Below the pieces are notes generated by a model that saw only the letters and a program-made list of their open reading frames with translations, was not told the origin of the DNA and ran no database searches. A stretch of 64,000 bases of DNA from Zeus faber (lineage: Eukaryota; Chordata; Actinopteri; Zeiformes; Zeidae): contig OY482855.1 of assembly GCA_960531495.1 (NCBI GenBank), forward strand, positions 12,301,865 to 12,365,864, read 5' to 3'. Made by a program: the position numbers and the translations under genes. Of the stretch, positions 1-12,609 are shown piece by piece; within the stretch, counting starts at the first letter, position 1, and each line of letters begins with the position of its first letter.

Positions 1-10
1 ACAACCTTTT

Positions 11-31
11 GAGAGCGAGAGAGAGAGAGAG

Positions 32-72
<41 letters not shown>
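11..72. repeat. (GA)n microsatellite
   Basis: GAGAGAGA with two GAGC interruptions. Confidence 0.97.
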
Positions 73-73
<1 letters not shown>

Positions 74-980
74 GTTAGAAAACGGATCAAACTGCCTCTC
101 CTTTATGGTGTCGACTCAGATGCAGCGAAACACCCAAACATTGCCTCTGCCGCGGCTCCTTAAAACGAGCCACACTTTTTAGCGGTCTGTGTGAATAAAT
201 CTCTCATTAACTAACACATGGCCGAGCCATATGCCACGGGTGGCGGGGTCTGCCGTGTCTTTGCTTCTTTTTTTTTCACACGCTCTAATATACACACGTT
301 TACTGTGTTTTCCAGTGCGGTCCGCTCTGTAATCAACATCAACATCTCTTTTCAACTTGCTTGTCGGGCTGACGGAGTGCTTCGGCTCAGGCCTTGGTTG
401 GGGTTTCCTGACGCCCGCCGGGGAAGCCGCTTTGTGCTAATGTCCTCAGAGGCCGTCCTGGACACACAGTCGAGGCCGCCGCGGGTTACTCGAGGATACA
501 AGGAGGCGCAAAAACGTCCTTAGACGCCGACGCACGGTCCGACTCAACAGTGCTTGAGCAAACAAGGAGAGAGGGAAGATGACGAGGAAACGAGTGAGCA
601 GGTAGACACACACACAGGGAAATGGAAAGAGAAAGACGGGGGGGGGCAGACTGAGAGGAGAAAGCAGCGAGCTTCAGACAAAGCTGAAGCCGCCCCCTAC
701 CACCACCACCACCACCACCACACACGGAACCTCCTTGCAAGGACTTGGAAAGGTATAGACACCCTCCCGCGGATGTTTCTTGTTCGTGAACTCGCTGCCC
801 CCGGAATCCAATACGGTCACATGGACGCTCCTCCCTGCTGCAACAACTCTCCTCCACTGACCGACGCTACTCTGTTACCGCCATAATGGTTCGTTTCTGT
901 ACCCCGAGACACGCGATACGCTGTAGCCACTCAGGTTCTCTGGGAGCTGTAAGCCTTTTTGCACGAGGGGAAAATTATAC

Positions 981-987
<7 letters not shown>

Positions 988-1024
<37 letters not shown>
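988..1024. repeat. (AT)n microsatellite
   Basis: ATATATAT run preceded by ACAT units. Confidence 0.97.
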
Positions 1025-1030
<6 letters not shown>

Positions 1031-1599
1031 TATATTTATATACAGAATATATGTCTCCCGTCTCATTAAAAATCACATGTACTCTCACTCACAGATACGC
1101 TCCCCTCCACATTCACTTTCACCTCCACATTCACGCTTTCCAGACTTTAAATTTAAAATGAGGACATCCACTGTAAATCCACTGTACTCGCCCATCAAGG
1201 TGGATTTATCATAATCATGTATTATTTTAATGCTCTATTTTTGCCTTCTTCAGCCTGCAGCATTCTGCGTAAAATTCTCGTGATGTTTTGTGGAGATTTC
1301 TTCTCTTTTTTTTCCTTTGACTTTATACAGCTCGGCTATACTGCACATTAACGTCATAATTCTCATTCCCACGAGGCAAAGGGCGCTTATTTTGCAAAGT
1401 TGCAGGGCCCCCCTCTTTTTTTTTACTTAAACGTGCGTGTGGAAATAATGATTGTAATGGTTTGCAGCTGAGGAGACGGAGCTGTAAATGGCATTACTGT
1501 ATGATTGTGGTGCAATTACTGAGAGCATGAAAACAGACTGTCAGTCACACTAAAGACTAATGGCAGAAGCACAACATATTCACATTACAACACATACAA

Positions 1600-1653
<54 letters not shown>

Positions 1654-1721
1654 CATCATCATCCTCATCATCATCATCATTATTATTATTAGCAATAATA
1701 ACAACAACAGAACAATGATGA

Positions 1722-1790
<69 letters not shown>
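1600..1790. repeat. Compound (AAT)n / (ATC)n trinucleotide repeat
   Basis: Two AAT blocks flank a CAT/ATT-rich middle. Leu- or Tyr-only frames here are artefacts. Confidence 0.97.
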
Positions 1791-2061
1791 TGATGCATAC
1801 CCTGTAGGAATCAGATACTACAAAGCATTCAGGCATCCCAGGACCTCTGGAAGGGTCTTCATTCAACAGAAAGGTTTCGGTGGCCTGCAACACAACAGTC
1901 ATGCATTTCATTAGGTGACACTGACCTTCAACACATTTCAGGGAGTATGAGGCAAGACAAATAAAACAACCCGACAGACATGAAGTTTATACTTAGGATT
2001 CATAAAATGACGCATTAAACTGTTAATACTAGAAAAGCAATGGATTTTACATTCATCTCAC

Positions 2062-2122
2062 ACGTACACACACACACACACACGCCCACACACAAACACA
2101 CACACGCACACACACACACAAA
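2062..2122. repeat. Interrupted (CA)n repeat
   Basis: CACACA runs broken by GCC, AAA and GC. Confidence 0.95.
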
Positions 2123-3468
2123 CGTTCCGCAATGTGTTCTGCCTGTGCGGCCATGTGCTGCGCAGGCCTGAGGCCCGGCCCTGCCACTCATCCCCACCAG
2201 AGTGGAGAGAGAAAGGTTTTTGGCTGCCACACCACCACACAATACAGCGCCGAAACAAAGGCACTTCCTGTCCCCGCCGCTTCACCTGCGCGGCCACTTC
2301 ATACGCAGCATGCACTGTTCAGCACCAAACATTTAAGTGCGCACACTACCCTACATGCACAGATGCACACGTATATAAATGTATAGTTATACATTATGTA
2401 CACACACAGTCAGAGATGCCGTCTAACATGTGAATAGCTGTGTAATAAGCGTGTGTGTCCGCGACTGCCCATGCATGCAGACACACACAGAGGAAGAAAG
2501 ACAAAATAGCATTTTTTCACTCACACACGTAGATGGCTGGCCTCACTATAGGGCCTTGGCCCGCATTCACTGATAGATGCAGCTAAGGTATTTATTCTAA
2601 GTGTTTGTTTCTATTCAGCATAGTTCATTTGTATGCTGCGGGACACGCCGTCTGGGACCTGGGCTCTGAATGAGCATCCACTGCAGTTAATTCAGGCAGC
2701 CCAGGCCAGACAACATGGATGGAGGGGAACCATAGAATGACAGCCCTGGCATGCCTGCATGCAGACTCTCACCACTCACTCCACTCCAGACGCGCACAAA
2801 TCGCTCTCTCACTCGGCTAAATTTGAACGGCTGCTTTGTAAATGAACTTGACTGGCTGTGTTAACACACACACACACCCACACACACAAAAAAACAACAA
2901 CTGGGAGATAAATGAACAACGCAGCCGGTTCTCCACCTGACAGAAGAAAAGAGTTCAACTTTCTAATTCGGAAGAACTCGGCCGACGAGGAAGCTCCAAG
3001 TCAAAGCTCTCGCTGGCCGTGGGGAGGGGGTGTAAAGGGTGAGGTCATCCCATTTCCACAACCTTAAACCCTGATCCTTACACATTCCTAAAAGCAGAAA
3101 CAAACCGTCCCGGAAAAAAACAAACATTTGCATGTGGCCAACAACAAAATGTGAATTTATCCTTCTCAAAGATGTCAGATGGGACGTTTTCGGGGCCGGT
3201 TGATTCTAGTGGACGTTGAGCAGAACACAATCAATATGTGCATATGCAAAAGCTGCCACATTAAAACAGAGTCGCAGCACACGCACACATACATGGGATT
3301 GCACCCGAGCAAATGCTTACATGCACAGACACGTGCATCAACACTATAATAAGTCCCAGACTCGGGGAAAGCCAAGCTGCGGCTAAAGACAGAGGCTATT
3401 CATATCCATCGCAATGAGCGGTTACAGCTCCAGTCCTCTGCTTTTCAACATAGGAAGGACATCTGTAC

Positions 3469-3472
<4 letters not shown>

Positions 3473-3546
<74 letters not shown>

Positions 3547-3630
3547 TGCGTGTGTGTATGTATGTGTGCGTGCGTGTGTGTGTGTGTGTATGGATGCATG
3601 TGTGTCTATGTGTGTGTTTTTGTGTGTCTA
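3473..3630. repeat. (GT)n microsatellite with degenerate tail
   Basis: Perfect TG repeats to about 3543, then interrupted TGTGCG/TGTATG units. Confidence 0.97.
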
Positions 3631-4313
3631 GGTGCTCGGTAATTTTGTGCAGTCAGGTCTGCACAAGACCTGCGAGACGTGCACATGCTTGTGATAACAA
3701 TTAATTTTCTACGTGAAAAATGGAGAAAATCTTCGAGTAGGCCCGATTCAGTTGGAACGAACGTCAGCTCAACGCTGGCCTCGAAACTCGGCCTGGATGT
3801 CGTGATTCGTTTAGAGCAGCGGCGTGAAGAGAAAAAGGAAAAAAAAAAAAAAAAAAAGAGGAAGTTTAAACTCAAGTCACCCGAGTCGCGAAGGGAAACT
3901 CTCTCCCGCCGCGGCTGCGTGCGGCCGAGTGCCGCCTGAGCTTCCAGTGATGGAGCGGCGGGACCGCTTTGAGGGGAAACCCTTTGAAACCACCGGTGCC
4001 ACTAAACAGTGGCCCCTGTCAGACTCCCTGCGGCACACGGCCCCGCTCCGTCCCGGGTGAGACGTTTTGGCCTGCTGGCAATCGCCAGGTGCCATGGTCG
4101 AGGAGGGACGGACGTCGGAGCTTCTGACGCCTCTGATTCGCACGACCTGGATCTGGAGACGGATGCGAAAGGCTGACTGTGCGTTCGTCACACTCAGAGG
4201 ACCAGAAAAAATAAAAGAATGAGAAGTGGGACTCGCTAGTCATATTCATCTGTTTCTCACTCTCTCCTTCATGCGTTGCTGAAGTATGTCAACAGTAATT
4301 ACTTAATAGTAAC

Positions 4314-4617
4314 CAGTGGTGGAAAGTAATAAAGTGCCGTTGTTAAGTACTGTACTTACAATAAGTATCTGTACTTACATACTTTTATCTAAAGAAAGAC
4401 AAATGTGGATATGACGAGCACACAGGTCGTACTTTAGGCTGTATCACAGACTGAACATGTCCAGCACTTTTACTTCTAATACTTTAAGTACATTTAAGAG
4501 CGAGTACTTATCTACTTTTACTTAAGTAGAAACATCAACACGGTACTTTCACTTCTACTAGAGCAATTTTGTGGGTGCGCCTTTATACGTTAACTTTGAG
4601 TACTTCTTCCACCACTG
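4314..4617. mobile_element. Short non-autonomous element with CAGTGGTGGAA inverted ends
   Basis: The left end reads CAGTGGTGGAAAGTA and the right end reads TACTTCTTCCACCACTG, which are imperfect inverted repeats about 300 bp apart. The interior is full of AGTACTTA-type motifs, as in an abundant teleost repeat family. No coding capacity. Superfamily not assigned. Confidence 0.75.
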
Positions 4618-4715
4618 CACATTACAGCAATAATCAAACTATATGGAAAAAGTAGGTAACACACATCAATGACCAAATCAGTAAAAACTATTCAGGGATA
4701 CTGTATTGGACAATA

Positions 4716-4719
<4 letters not shown>

Positions 4720-4749
<30 letters not shown>

Positions 4750-4768
4750 TCCCTCTCTCTCTCTCTCG
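4720..4768. repeat. (CT)n microsatellite
   Basis: CTCTCTCT with CCCT interruptions. Confidence 0.95.
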
Positions 4769-5608
4769 TTATCTGTGTCCCTGTCTCCCTCCTGCTTTCG
4801 CTCCCTCTGCCGCTCAGCCACCAGAGAGAGACACCGTTTGTTCGAGACTCGGCTGATTGTTTGATGTCACTCCCCATAGCACTGGCCCGCTTTTCCCTCC
4901 TTTTCTTTTATGGAGCATGGTATCAATTATATATGCCTTTTTCTATATATACACAGCATATGCCCAATCCATATGGTCAGCCCTGAGCGAAAATACTCTC
5001 TAGGCCTCTCTGTCCCTCTCCGTCTCCCTCTCTCTTAATTAACACTTAGAAAAAGCCCTCCGCCCCGAAAAAAAAAACATCATTTGATGTGCGAGAGGTT
5101 GACTTTTTGGGTGACCCAGATGGAAGCCATAACACGACGTCGACGTTTTTTGGAACGTTTCGTCGATGGAGGCTGATTAGAGAACGGATTTGTTTGATTG
5201 CGGCGTGGAAGCGCACAAATTATCCCGTCACATATTGTCTCGGGTTGCGTGGCGCGGAACCCAAAACGATAATCAATGACCATTTCCGACATTTCCTACA
5301 AGTTGCTCACCAACTAATGTGTTGGCGAATCGTTCAAATTTTCAGGATCTTGTTTTTGGACGGAGTCCGGGGTTCAGGTTTGAATTGGACTCGCGTTCAC
5401 GGATAATGTGTCAGATCTGAACGGGGGGAGGGAAACGTCCAAGTTTTCCATGGCACCAGATGAAACGAAGCGGAGATACTGTACATCCATCCTCACCCCT
5501 ACCTCTCCCTCCCTCCCTCGCTCTGTCTGTCGGTCTCTCTCCTTCACACACATATACTTATGCGCTATTATGCATTCAAACGCACAAACACAAACAAACA
5601 TGCAAATC

Positions 5609-5660
<52 letters not shown>
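5609..5660. repeat. (CA)n microsatellite
   Basis: CACACA run with a CGCGCG interruption. Confidence 0.95.
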
Positions 5661-5661
<1 letters not shown>

Positions 5662-6404
5662 GCACACAGGCATGGAAAGAACGCCGTTCTCCTCGCCCTC
5701 ATTTTTGGATTGAACAATCAATCCTAAACAATGGCTGATGAACAACACATGACCGCCGCATCATGACCGTGATTATGAGCACCGCAACTTGTCATTCTGC
5801 TGTAGCGACCCCTAATCGCTTCCAGCAGCGGCCAATGCGAGCTTCCACGAACAGAAAACGGGGCCCCGTTCCCCCTGCAACCCGCCCCCGACATCCTACC
5901 TGCGCCCCACTTCACTCCGCCGGAGCTTTAATTGTATCGCCGTTCATTACCTGGTAAGGAGCTAACAAACCTGTGCAGATGTGGCAAGCACATCAAAGCC
6001 GCGGAGGGAACAGAGGGGAGGGGGAAGTTGTTTGTAGTGAAAAATGTGTGTGAGTGCGTGGTGGTGGTGGAGGTGGCGGGGTGGGGGGCGGGGGGGATGA
6101 AAGGAGGGAAATTTACGTTGTGTGAGTCCGAGCCAACGGCACCTCGGGGAGAAGCGCTGGAAAAATGTGATATTTTACACCTGCATCTCAGGAGGTGAGG
6201 AATAAGACTTGGGGGATGGAGGTGGGGGAGGCGGGGTGTAATTAGAGGGTTGTGCAAGTGTGTCTGTGTGTGTGTGTGTGTGTTAGGTGTTTATAAGGAG
6301 GTTGCTTTTTTTTTTTAGGCTGTTTCTGGGCTTGCCACTGGTTCTTTTTCGGCTTCCAATTTTCTATGATGCTTGGATGCCAGATTAAAATTGTGGAAAC
6401 CCGG

Positions 6405-6535
6405 GTTGCAAACGCAGAAGAAGGCATTGAAAAATTAACAAATATGCAAATAATTATGCGCTGATAAATAGCTGGCAAACTCAATTTAATGAATAATGCT
6501 TTTGGCTCTGACTCATCATTAAGGCCCTAAAGAGG
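6405..6535. promoter_or_regulatory. Candidate conserved non-coding element
   Basis: Complex, non-repetitive, AT-rich sequence with ATGCAAAT (octamer), TAATTATGC, AATTTAATGAATAATG and TCATCATTAAGG packed within 130 bp. It resembles developmental enhancers, but conservation has not been checked. Confidence 0.35.
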
Positions 6536-6854
6536 ACGGCAAAGGAAGAAAAGCCCCGTATTGTGTGTTTTTGACACAAGTTGTGTCTTTTTTTCCTGTT
6601 TCAAATTAAACCAGGAAAGCAGAAGATATTAACACCTTTAACTAAAGTAATTTGATTGCTGGTAAGCAGTGTGTCGAGTGTTTGGAAATGGAATAATGAG
6701 ACGTAGACACACATAGACACACGGGAGCGCTGCGCCGGGTGGAGGTGTAAATGCCTATGAATCCAGATTAGGTGCTTTTCACGAGGGTCAATCCCGACAA
6801 AAGGATAAAACGTCTCGAATGGCGCTTATTCCTCATTCCAAAACACGAGGTATC

Positions 6855-6903
6855 GACAGTCGTGACAGGAATCAGAGGCACTTTGATTCCTGTCACGACT
6901 GTC
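6855..6903. other. Perfect 20-bp inverted repeat with 9-nt loop
   Basis: GACAGTCGTGACAGGAATCA at 6855-6874 is exactly the reverse complement of 6884-6903. A degenerate GATGTTAATAAT-type minisatellite follows at about 6,910-6,985. Confidence 0.9.
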
Positions 6904-7837
6904 CTGTTTGATGACGTTAACAATGACGATGTTAATAATAATGATGTTGATAATGATGGTGTTAATAATGATGGTGTTGATAATGTGGACCTGATGTTCT
7001 ATTTAAAGACACGGCCGAGTCATCGGACCAGGCTTAGCTAGAATGCAAACACAGGGATAAACAGAAGAAACCTTAGTGCCCGGCTGTCAAAGTGACATTG
7101 TGACAAAAACAAAAAAGGAACATTGGAGCAAAGTACAACAGGCTGTACGGTGAATGGTGTGACCTCACAAAAAAAAAAAATGAAATACATTAAAGTCGTC
7201 CGTCGGTCACTCAGACACCACTCGGCACGGCCCTATTGGCGGGGTCTCCCCCTTTGAAAGCCGGGAAGGTAGCGGCTTCTCGGGTCTCTATCGAAAAAGG
7301 CCTCTTGCCGAAGGAGCCATTTACATCGATCACCCCGGGCCCCTCAACATTTTGGGAATTACTTCAATGACAAGGTCTTAAAATGCATTAGACTCTGCGT
7401 GGCCCCGCGGCTCTGTAAAGTTGTGCCATAGCGCAGCTGGGGTTTCGTGTCCTTATTGCATATTTTGTGTTTAGCCCGTCGTTGACCGACTTTGCGTTTA
7501 GCCGAGCCGATCCAAAAACGGTCACACTCACATTCCTGTCTGCGTGCAACATACAGTACAGTATGTGAGGCGGCAGTTTGGGGAGGTTTTGCACTGGAAC
7601 GCACCAACGATTGAATTTTCGGTGGTGATGTTATCGCAGTGATTGCATGAGCCGAGTATACGCGCGGGTGGACTTGGAAAGCAAGGTATTAGGTTTTTGG
7701 GGGGGTTTTTTCGGGTGTGGGGGGGGGGGGGGTGACGGCTTCTCACCAGTTTATTCTGGTGGGGTGGCTGCCATCCTAAAAGGAAAAAGCTGGAGGTTCG
7801 GGGAAGGGGTCACTGTGTAAAATGTCATGTCATATTG

Positions 7838-7943
7838 TCCTGTGTGTGTGTGTGTGTGTGTGTGCGTGTGTGTGTGTATGTGTGTGTGTGTGTGTGCGTG
7901 TGCGTGTGTGCGTGTGTGCGCGCGTGTGTGTGTGTGTGTGTGT
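7838..7943. repeat. (GT)n microsatellite with GCGT interruptions
   Basis: TGTGTG alternating with TGCG units. Confidence 0.97.
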
Positions 7944-8829
7944 CCATCACAGCTGAGGAAATTGCTTAATTTTGTTACTCGGGGAGATTTTTTTTCTTAT
8001 TTGAGTGTCGCCCTGGAGTACATGGCTTTGTTTCTGTGTTAGACGTGTGCAAATACACAGAAAGGCTTTTAAATGTCTTGGACACACAGAAAGCACACAC
8101 TCGCGCGTACATGAATGTGTTTTCTTGGATGAAGATTTTGTTCATAATCATATTCTGTCGAAAGAATAAATATCACAGGACAGGTAACCTCTTTTAAATA
8201 CCAAATAACCATTGTGCTACGGGAGCTCCCATTTTATCCCCCTAAGTCGGAGAAAACAAAACCCTGTGATGGAAGTCTAAAACGCCGATGCCTTTTTCCC
8301 CCGTCTTTTCTGGTCGCCTGGCTTCGGAGCACAAACCATTCAAGGTAGCGGCTTTTAAGACGCTGAGGTTAAAAAGACGAGGAAGAAGAAACAGCAACAC
8401 TGAATTAATTCCTTTCTGTCTTCGGTCAGAAGGTACAAAGACAACATAATTGCTCTGAGCTGGTGTTCGTTTATGGCGTGCTGCAGATTGCATATGAGAA
8501 GCGTCGAGGTCGAAGCGCGATGAGAGAGAGAGAGAAAAAAACTAAGCGACTTTAACTTTAAGCGCGATTCACGCTGGATATTGTGACGGACATTTCCACG
8601 AACAAACGCCTCGCGCACCAACAAATAATAACAACGCAGGGGGATTGAGCCTCCGCCGCGGCGCTGAAGTTGTTTCACGTTGTCTACGGTTACGGTCAAG
8701 GTAAGGACGAGGATAACGGCATGATATTCTATTTACTGTGAGGGATGACATCACTGGGAGCAACAGCCAAGCGCTGCAAGATCACACAGGGCTGGAAAAG
8801 TGCCTGTTTGATCCTCGTGCGGTGGGCTG

Positions 8830-8876
8830 CACACACACACACACACACAAACACACACAAACACACACAAACACAC
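8830..8876. repeat. (CA)n repeat, CACACACACAAA units
   Basis: CA run followed by three CACACACAAA units. Confidence 0.93.
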
Positions 8877-9444
8877 TCAGTGTGGGATACAATTACCCTA
8901 ACAATTTACACAGCGCTGAATGATTACTGTATTTACCTCTGGGCCTCGCAACGTAAATCACACACGCGCTGACCTTGGACGGGCTGATGGAACACTTTTG
9001 TCAGAGATTTAATCGGCACGTCATTCATCTATCATACTCGTTCGTGTTTGGATTGATAGCGCTTGGCCCGACCCAGGCTTCTTAAATCGTTCGCCGGGAG
9101 GCCCGCGGCTCAGGATCCCCCGAGCGCCTGTCTTACGGCGCCCCAGCATGAAGGCCTCGTTGTGTCACGGCCGCGTTTGCGAGCGGGATCCCGGCGGGCG
9201 TCGGAATTCGACATCCGACGGAATAATAGCTGCGCGTCCGTTTTATGGGAAATGTTTGCGAACGGTTGTTTATCTGTTGCAGATGAGAGGTCGGGGCCCC
9301 GGGGGGGGGGAACGAGCTGCGCGCCGATCGACGGCTGCCTTCACGCGTAACCCGATGCGCTACCAAATCGCGAGGCGTCGATTCCCAATCTTGTACTTCA
9401 TTAAAATACATAAAAAATAAATAAATAAATAAAAGAGGTGAGCT

Positions 9445-9610
9445 TCTAAGTAGGGGAATAACAAATCAGACTAATCCCCCTGTGAGGTCTGTCCTGAATT
9501 CCGTATCATTTTTACTGATGAGGCTGTTGGGCAGCTGCCATGCGAGCTGGGATGCTAGTAAACAAATAATTATTCATACTAATAATCTTCCATATTCATG
9601 TGCAAAAAGG
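9445..9610. promoter_or_regulatory. Candidate conserved non-coding element
   Basis: Unique sequence with GACTAATCCCC, AACAAATAATTATTCATA and TTCATGTGCAAA motifs between simple-repeat stretches. Inference from motif density only. Confidence 0.3.
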
Positions 9611-11978
9611 ATCCCTCGGTGTTATCCATTCAAGGTTGTAAGGGGGGGGGGGGGATTCACCAAAACACCGCCTGACTTCACCGCATGCCAAAGATCCATC
9701 GAAAGGTCATGACCGGGAGAGGCGACGCGGCTCGTCCAAGCACTTTCCCTTGGACTCAGAAAAAACCTGAAGACAGTTTTGATGATCGCAACCTAATGAA
9801 TACATATTTAGGGATACGGTTGTCTTCGAGATAAGACGCCGCTGATAGAGCGTTGGCGGGACAGTTTTTTGGACTTTGGGCCGCCGACTGGGGAAAGCAG
9901 CATTACGACTCGACCGCCTCGATTCCTCAAATCAGGCAAACTAAGATGAAAACCGACGAGGAAAGATGACGACGAATTTGATGCAACTTGATAAAACCCA
10001 TTAATCAAAACGTAACTCTTTTCGTATCTTGTACTGCGGTAAGAGTATGCGTAATAAAACCATTATGTGTAATTATGCACAAATCAAATGGACACAAAAT
10101 TGGCTGTTGTACTTCGTTTTTGTTTTTTTTTCTTCTTCCACATTTAGACAAGTTTTAGTGCACTGGAAACCCTTAAAACTTCAAAAGTCAAGCTCATAAT
10201 GATGTTCTCTAAAAATATATTGCTGTCAACTACTTAAAAGGCTGCATGCTGCCTCTCCTTCATTTCACTGCTCACAGTTGTAGTTATATGGGTAGTTAAA
10301 ATAACTACGTCACAAGCCTCCCTCGCAAAAAGCCCCGACCTAATACGCTGAAAGAAAATCATTATGAACTTGGAAAAAACTTCGAAAAAATGATTGCTTA
10401 AATTTGTTAAACCTATGTTGTCAATCTTCTCAGCTTCAAAGTCACACGTTGAATTCTCAATTTGAAGTTCAGTGAAACTAAATATATAGGTTTTACAAGT
10501 TTTACAAAGGTTGTTTTTTTTTTTGTTTCTTTGTTTTTTGTTTTAATTGATCCAATGAGTCATTTGCGTCAGGACGGGGTCAATGAAGTGGGCAAACGAT
10601 GGGAAAAGATTTGGGTTGCCCCAGGAAGTTGGAGGGAAACGTTGGCAACAAGTGGGTTTTAACACTTTAAACGGTTTGAATAAAGGACTACATCAATTAA
10701 AATGTCTTGCCTTCTTTAAAAAATAAGAGCCAATATATTTGTTCTCGACCCAAAATACCTCATTTGGTGCAAGTTAAACACCGCTTCAACGTGTCACTGT
10801 AATCCACTGCCACTCAGATTAAATCATTTCTCTTTTTCTTTCCTTTTTTTTTTGCGATGCATCATCCATTCTCATGACAAACTCCAAGGAAACTCCCAGA
10901 TGGCTGTATAAGAAATGGGAAAATTATTGGTTTACACAGCACGTACCATTGTGGTGCAGGGAAATGTGCCAGCTCTCTCAAAGACCCATTTTCCACTCTG
11001 CAAAGTCCGGCTTCCAAAAAAAAAAAAAAAAAAAAAAAAAGTGTTTTGCAGGGAGAGCGAGAAGAGAAGAGGAGACTTGACTGTGTTCTGCTGTCCCGTT
11101 TGGGGCCTAACGGGAGAAATGCAGATCCCAACACGGGACGGCCTGTTTCTCGTTTTGTTTTTTTGGGGTTTTTTTTTTCCCCCCCTTGTTATTTTTTTTA
11201 ACCCCAAAAAAAAAAAAAAAAAAAAAAAAAGTTTTTCACGTGCGAAGGGAGCAAAGTCGTAGAATCCCTGCAGCCCTCTTCGCGCAAAGTTGTTTTTCCA
11301 ACTCGTGTTATTCCCGTGGAGAAACTTCGGCCGCACCGAGGCTGCGGGGACTGCGTGTTGGGCGCCGCCGCTTGCCGCTGCGGCGCGGTGCGGCGCGGTG
11401 CCGCGGCGCGTCGCGCAGGTAGATCCGGGGAACGAAGCGTCCGCCGCGCGTCCCGCCCGTGTCACCGTCCGAGGAACGGAGCTTCTGTCCCGGGCAGTAA
11501 GTACAGTAGCCTCGTCTCCCCTTCTCGGTGCTCGGCCGCTCTCAGCTGTTGCTTCTCGGTTGTCAAACGAAGAGCGGGAGAACCCCCCCCCCCCCCTCCC
11601 CCAGGAGTCCCCGCCGCCCTCCTCCACCTGTTCCCCGGCGTCGGAACACAAGTTCGCGCGGCGCCTACCAGCCCACCGCGCGGCAGCGCGGACGTCGCGA
11701 CATCAAGAGTTTGTCGTTGTTATTGTCGTCGTTGCCGTTGCTCTCTTTGTTGGTGGCTGTTGTTGTTGTTTGTTGCTGTTGCTGCTGTTGTTGTTGTTGT
11801 TGTTTTAAACGGACCGGCGACGGAGGACCGAGAGGCTCGAGCGGGCTGGAGCGGCGTGGAAGCGGCGCGCGCGCATAGTTAAAAAACGCAAAAAGCTGAG
11901 CGGGTGGGCGCCGGCCGGGCGCGTGGGGCGGGTGTCGGCGAATGTCGCCGCGTGCTGTCACAATCCACGTCAACAACC

Positions 11979-12009
<31 letters not shown>

Positions 12010-12048
12010 AAAAAAAATTAGAAGAAGAAGAAGAAGAAGAAGAAGAAG

Positions 12049-12079
<31 letters not shown>
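11979..12079. repeat. Poly-G tract followed by (GAA)n
   Basis: About 26 consecutive G, an A run, then AGAAGAAGAA to 12,079. Lies inside the GC-rich island. Confidence 0.96.
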
Positions 12080-12419
12080 GAAAGTGAAAGTGTCGGATCT
12101 CGCGGAGAAGACGCGGGAGGAGGCGCGAGCCGCGTGCGGCGTGTCCGAGAAGCCCGAAGCGCGCGAGGTTGTTGTTTTTGGGTTTTTTTTGTTGTTGTTG
12201 TTGTTTTTTTTTTTGGGGGGGGGGGGGGGTGAATTATTAATAACCGGATCTGCTCCCGGTCTGTCGTGTTGTCGGTGAGGAACCAGGGCGGCAGCTGGGG
12301 GGGGGGGGGGGGGGGGGCGGTTTAGAGGAATTAAAATACGGGCTCAGAGCAAAGCAGGGACGCGGGGGATTAGCGGCTCTCACCGGCAGCAGCAGGGGCA
12401 GCGCCGGGGCCGGGAGCGA

Positions 12420-12570
12420 GGGAGGGAGGGAGGGAGGGAGGGAGGGAGGGAGGGATGGGTGGCTGGAGGGAGGGTGGAGGTTGCAGGGAGAGAGGTGCAG
12501 GGGGTAAGGTGTGGACCGCACCACCTTCTTCCGCCCAAAATAAGTTGGGAGATGCGACAGGCAGGCGCTG

Positions 12571-12606
<36 letters not shown>
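12420..12606. repeat. (GGGA)n and (GA)n repeats
   Basis: GGAGGGAGGGAG at 12,420-12,456 and GAGAGAGA at 12,575-12,606. Confidence 0.95.

Positions 12607-12609
<3 letters not shown>

Larger units (their letters stand above)
73..4313. other. Gene-free stretch
   Basis: Holds simple repeats listed separately and otherwise unique non-coding sequence; open frames are short and mostly low complexity. If the NFI gene continues to the left, this is intron or 5' flank of it. Confidence 0.6.
4618..11289. other. Gene-free stretch
   Basis: Unique sequence with microsatellites, the hairpin at 6855 and two candidate regulatory elements. A poly-A run lies at 11,017-11,040. No coding exon recognised on either strand. 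Confidence 0.6.
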
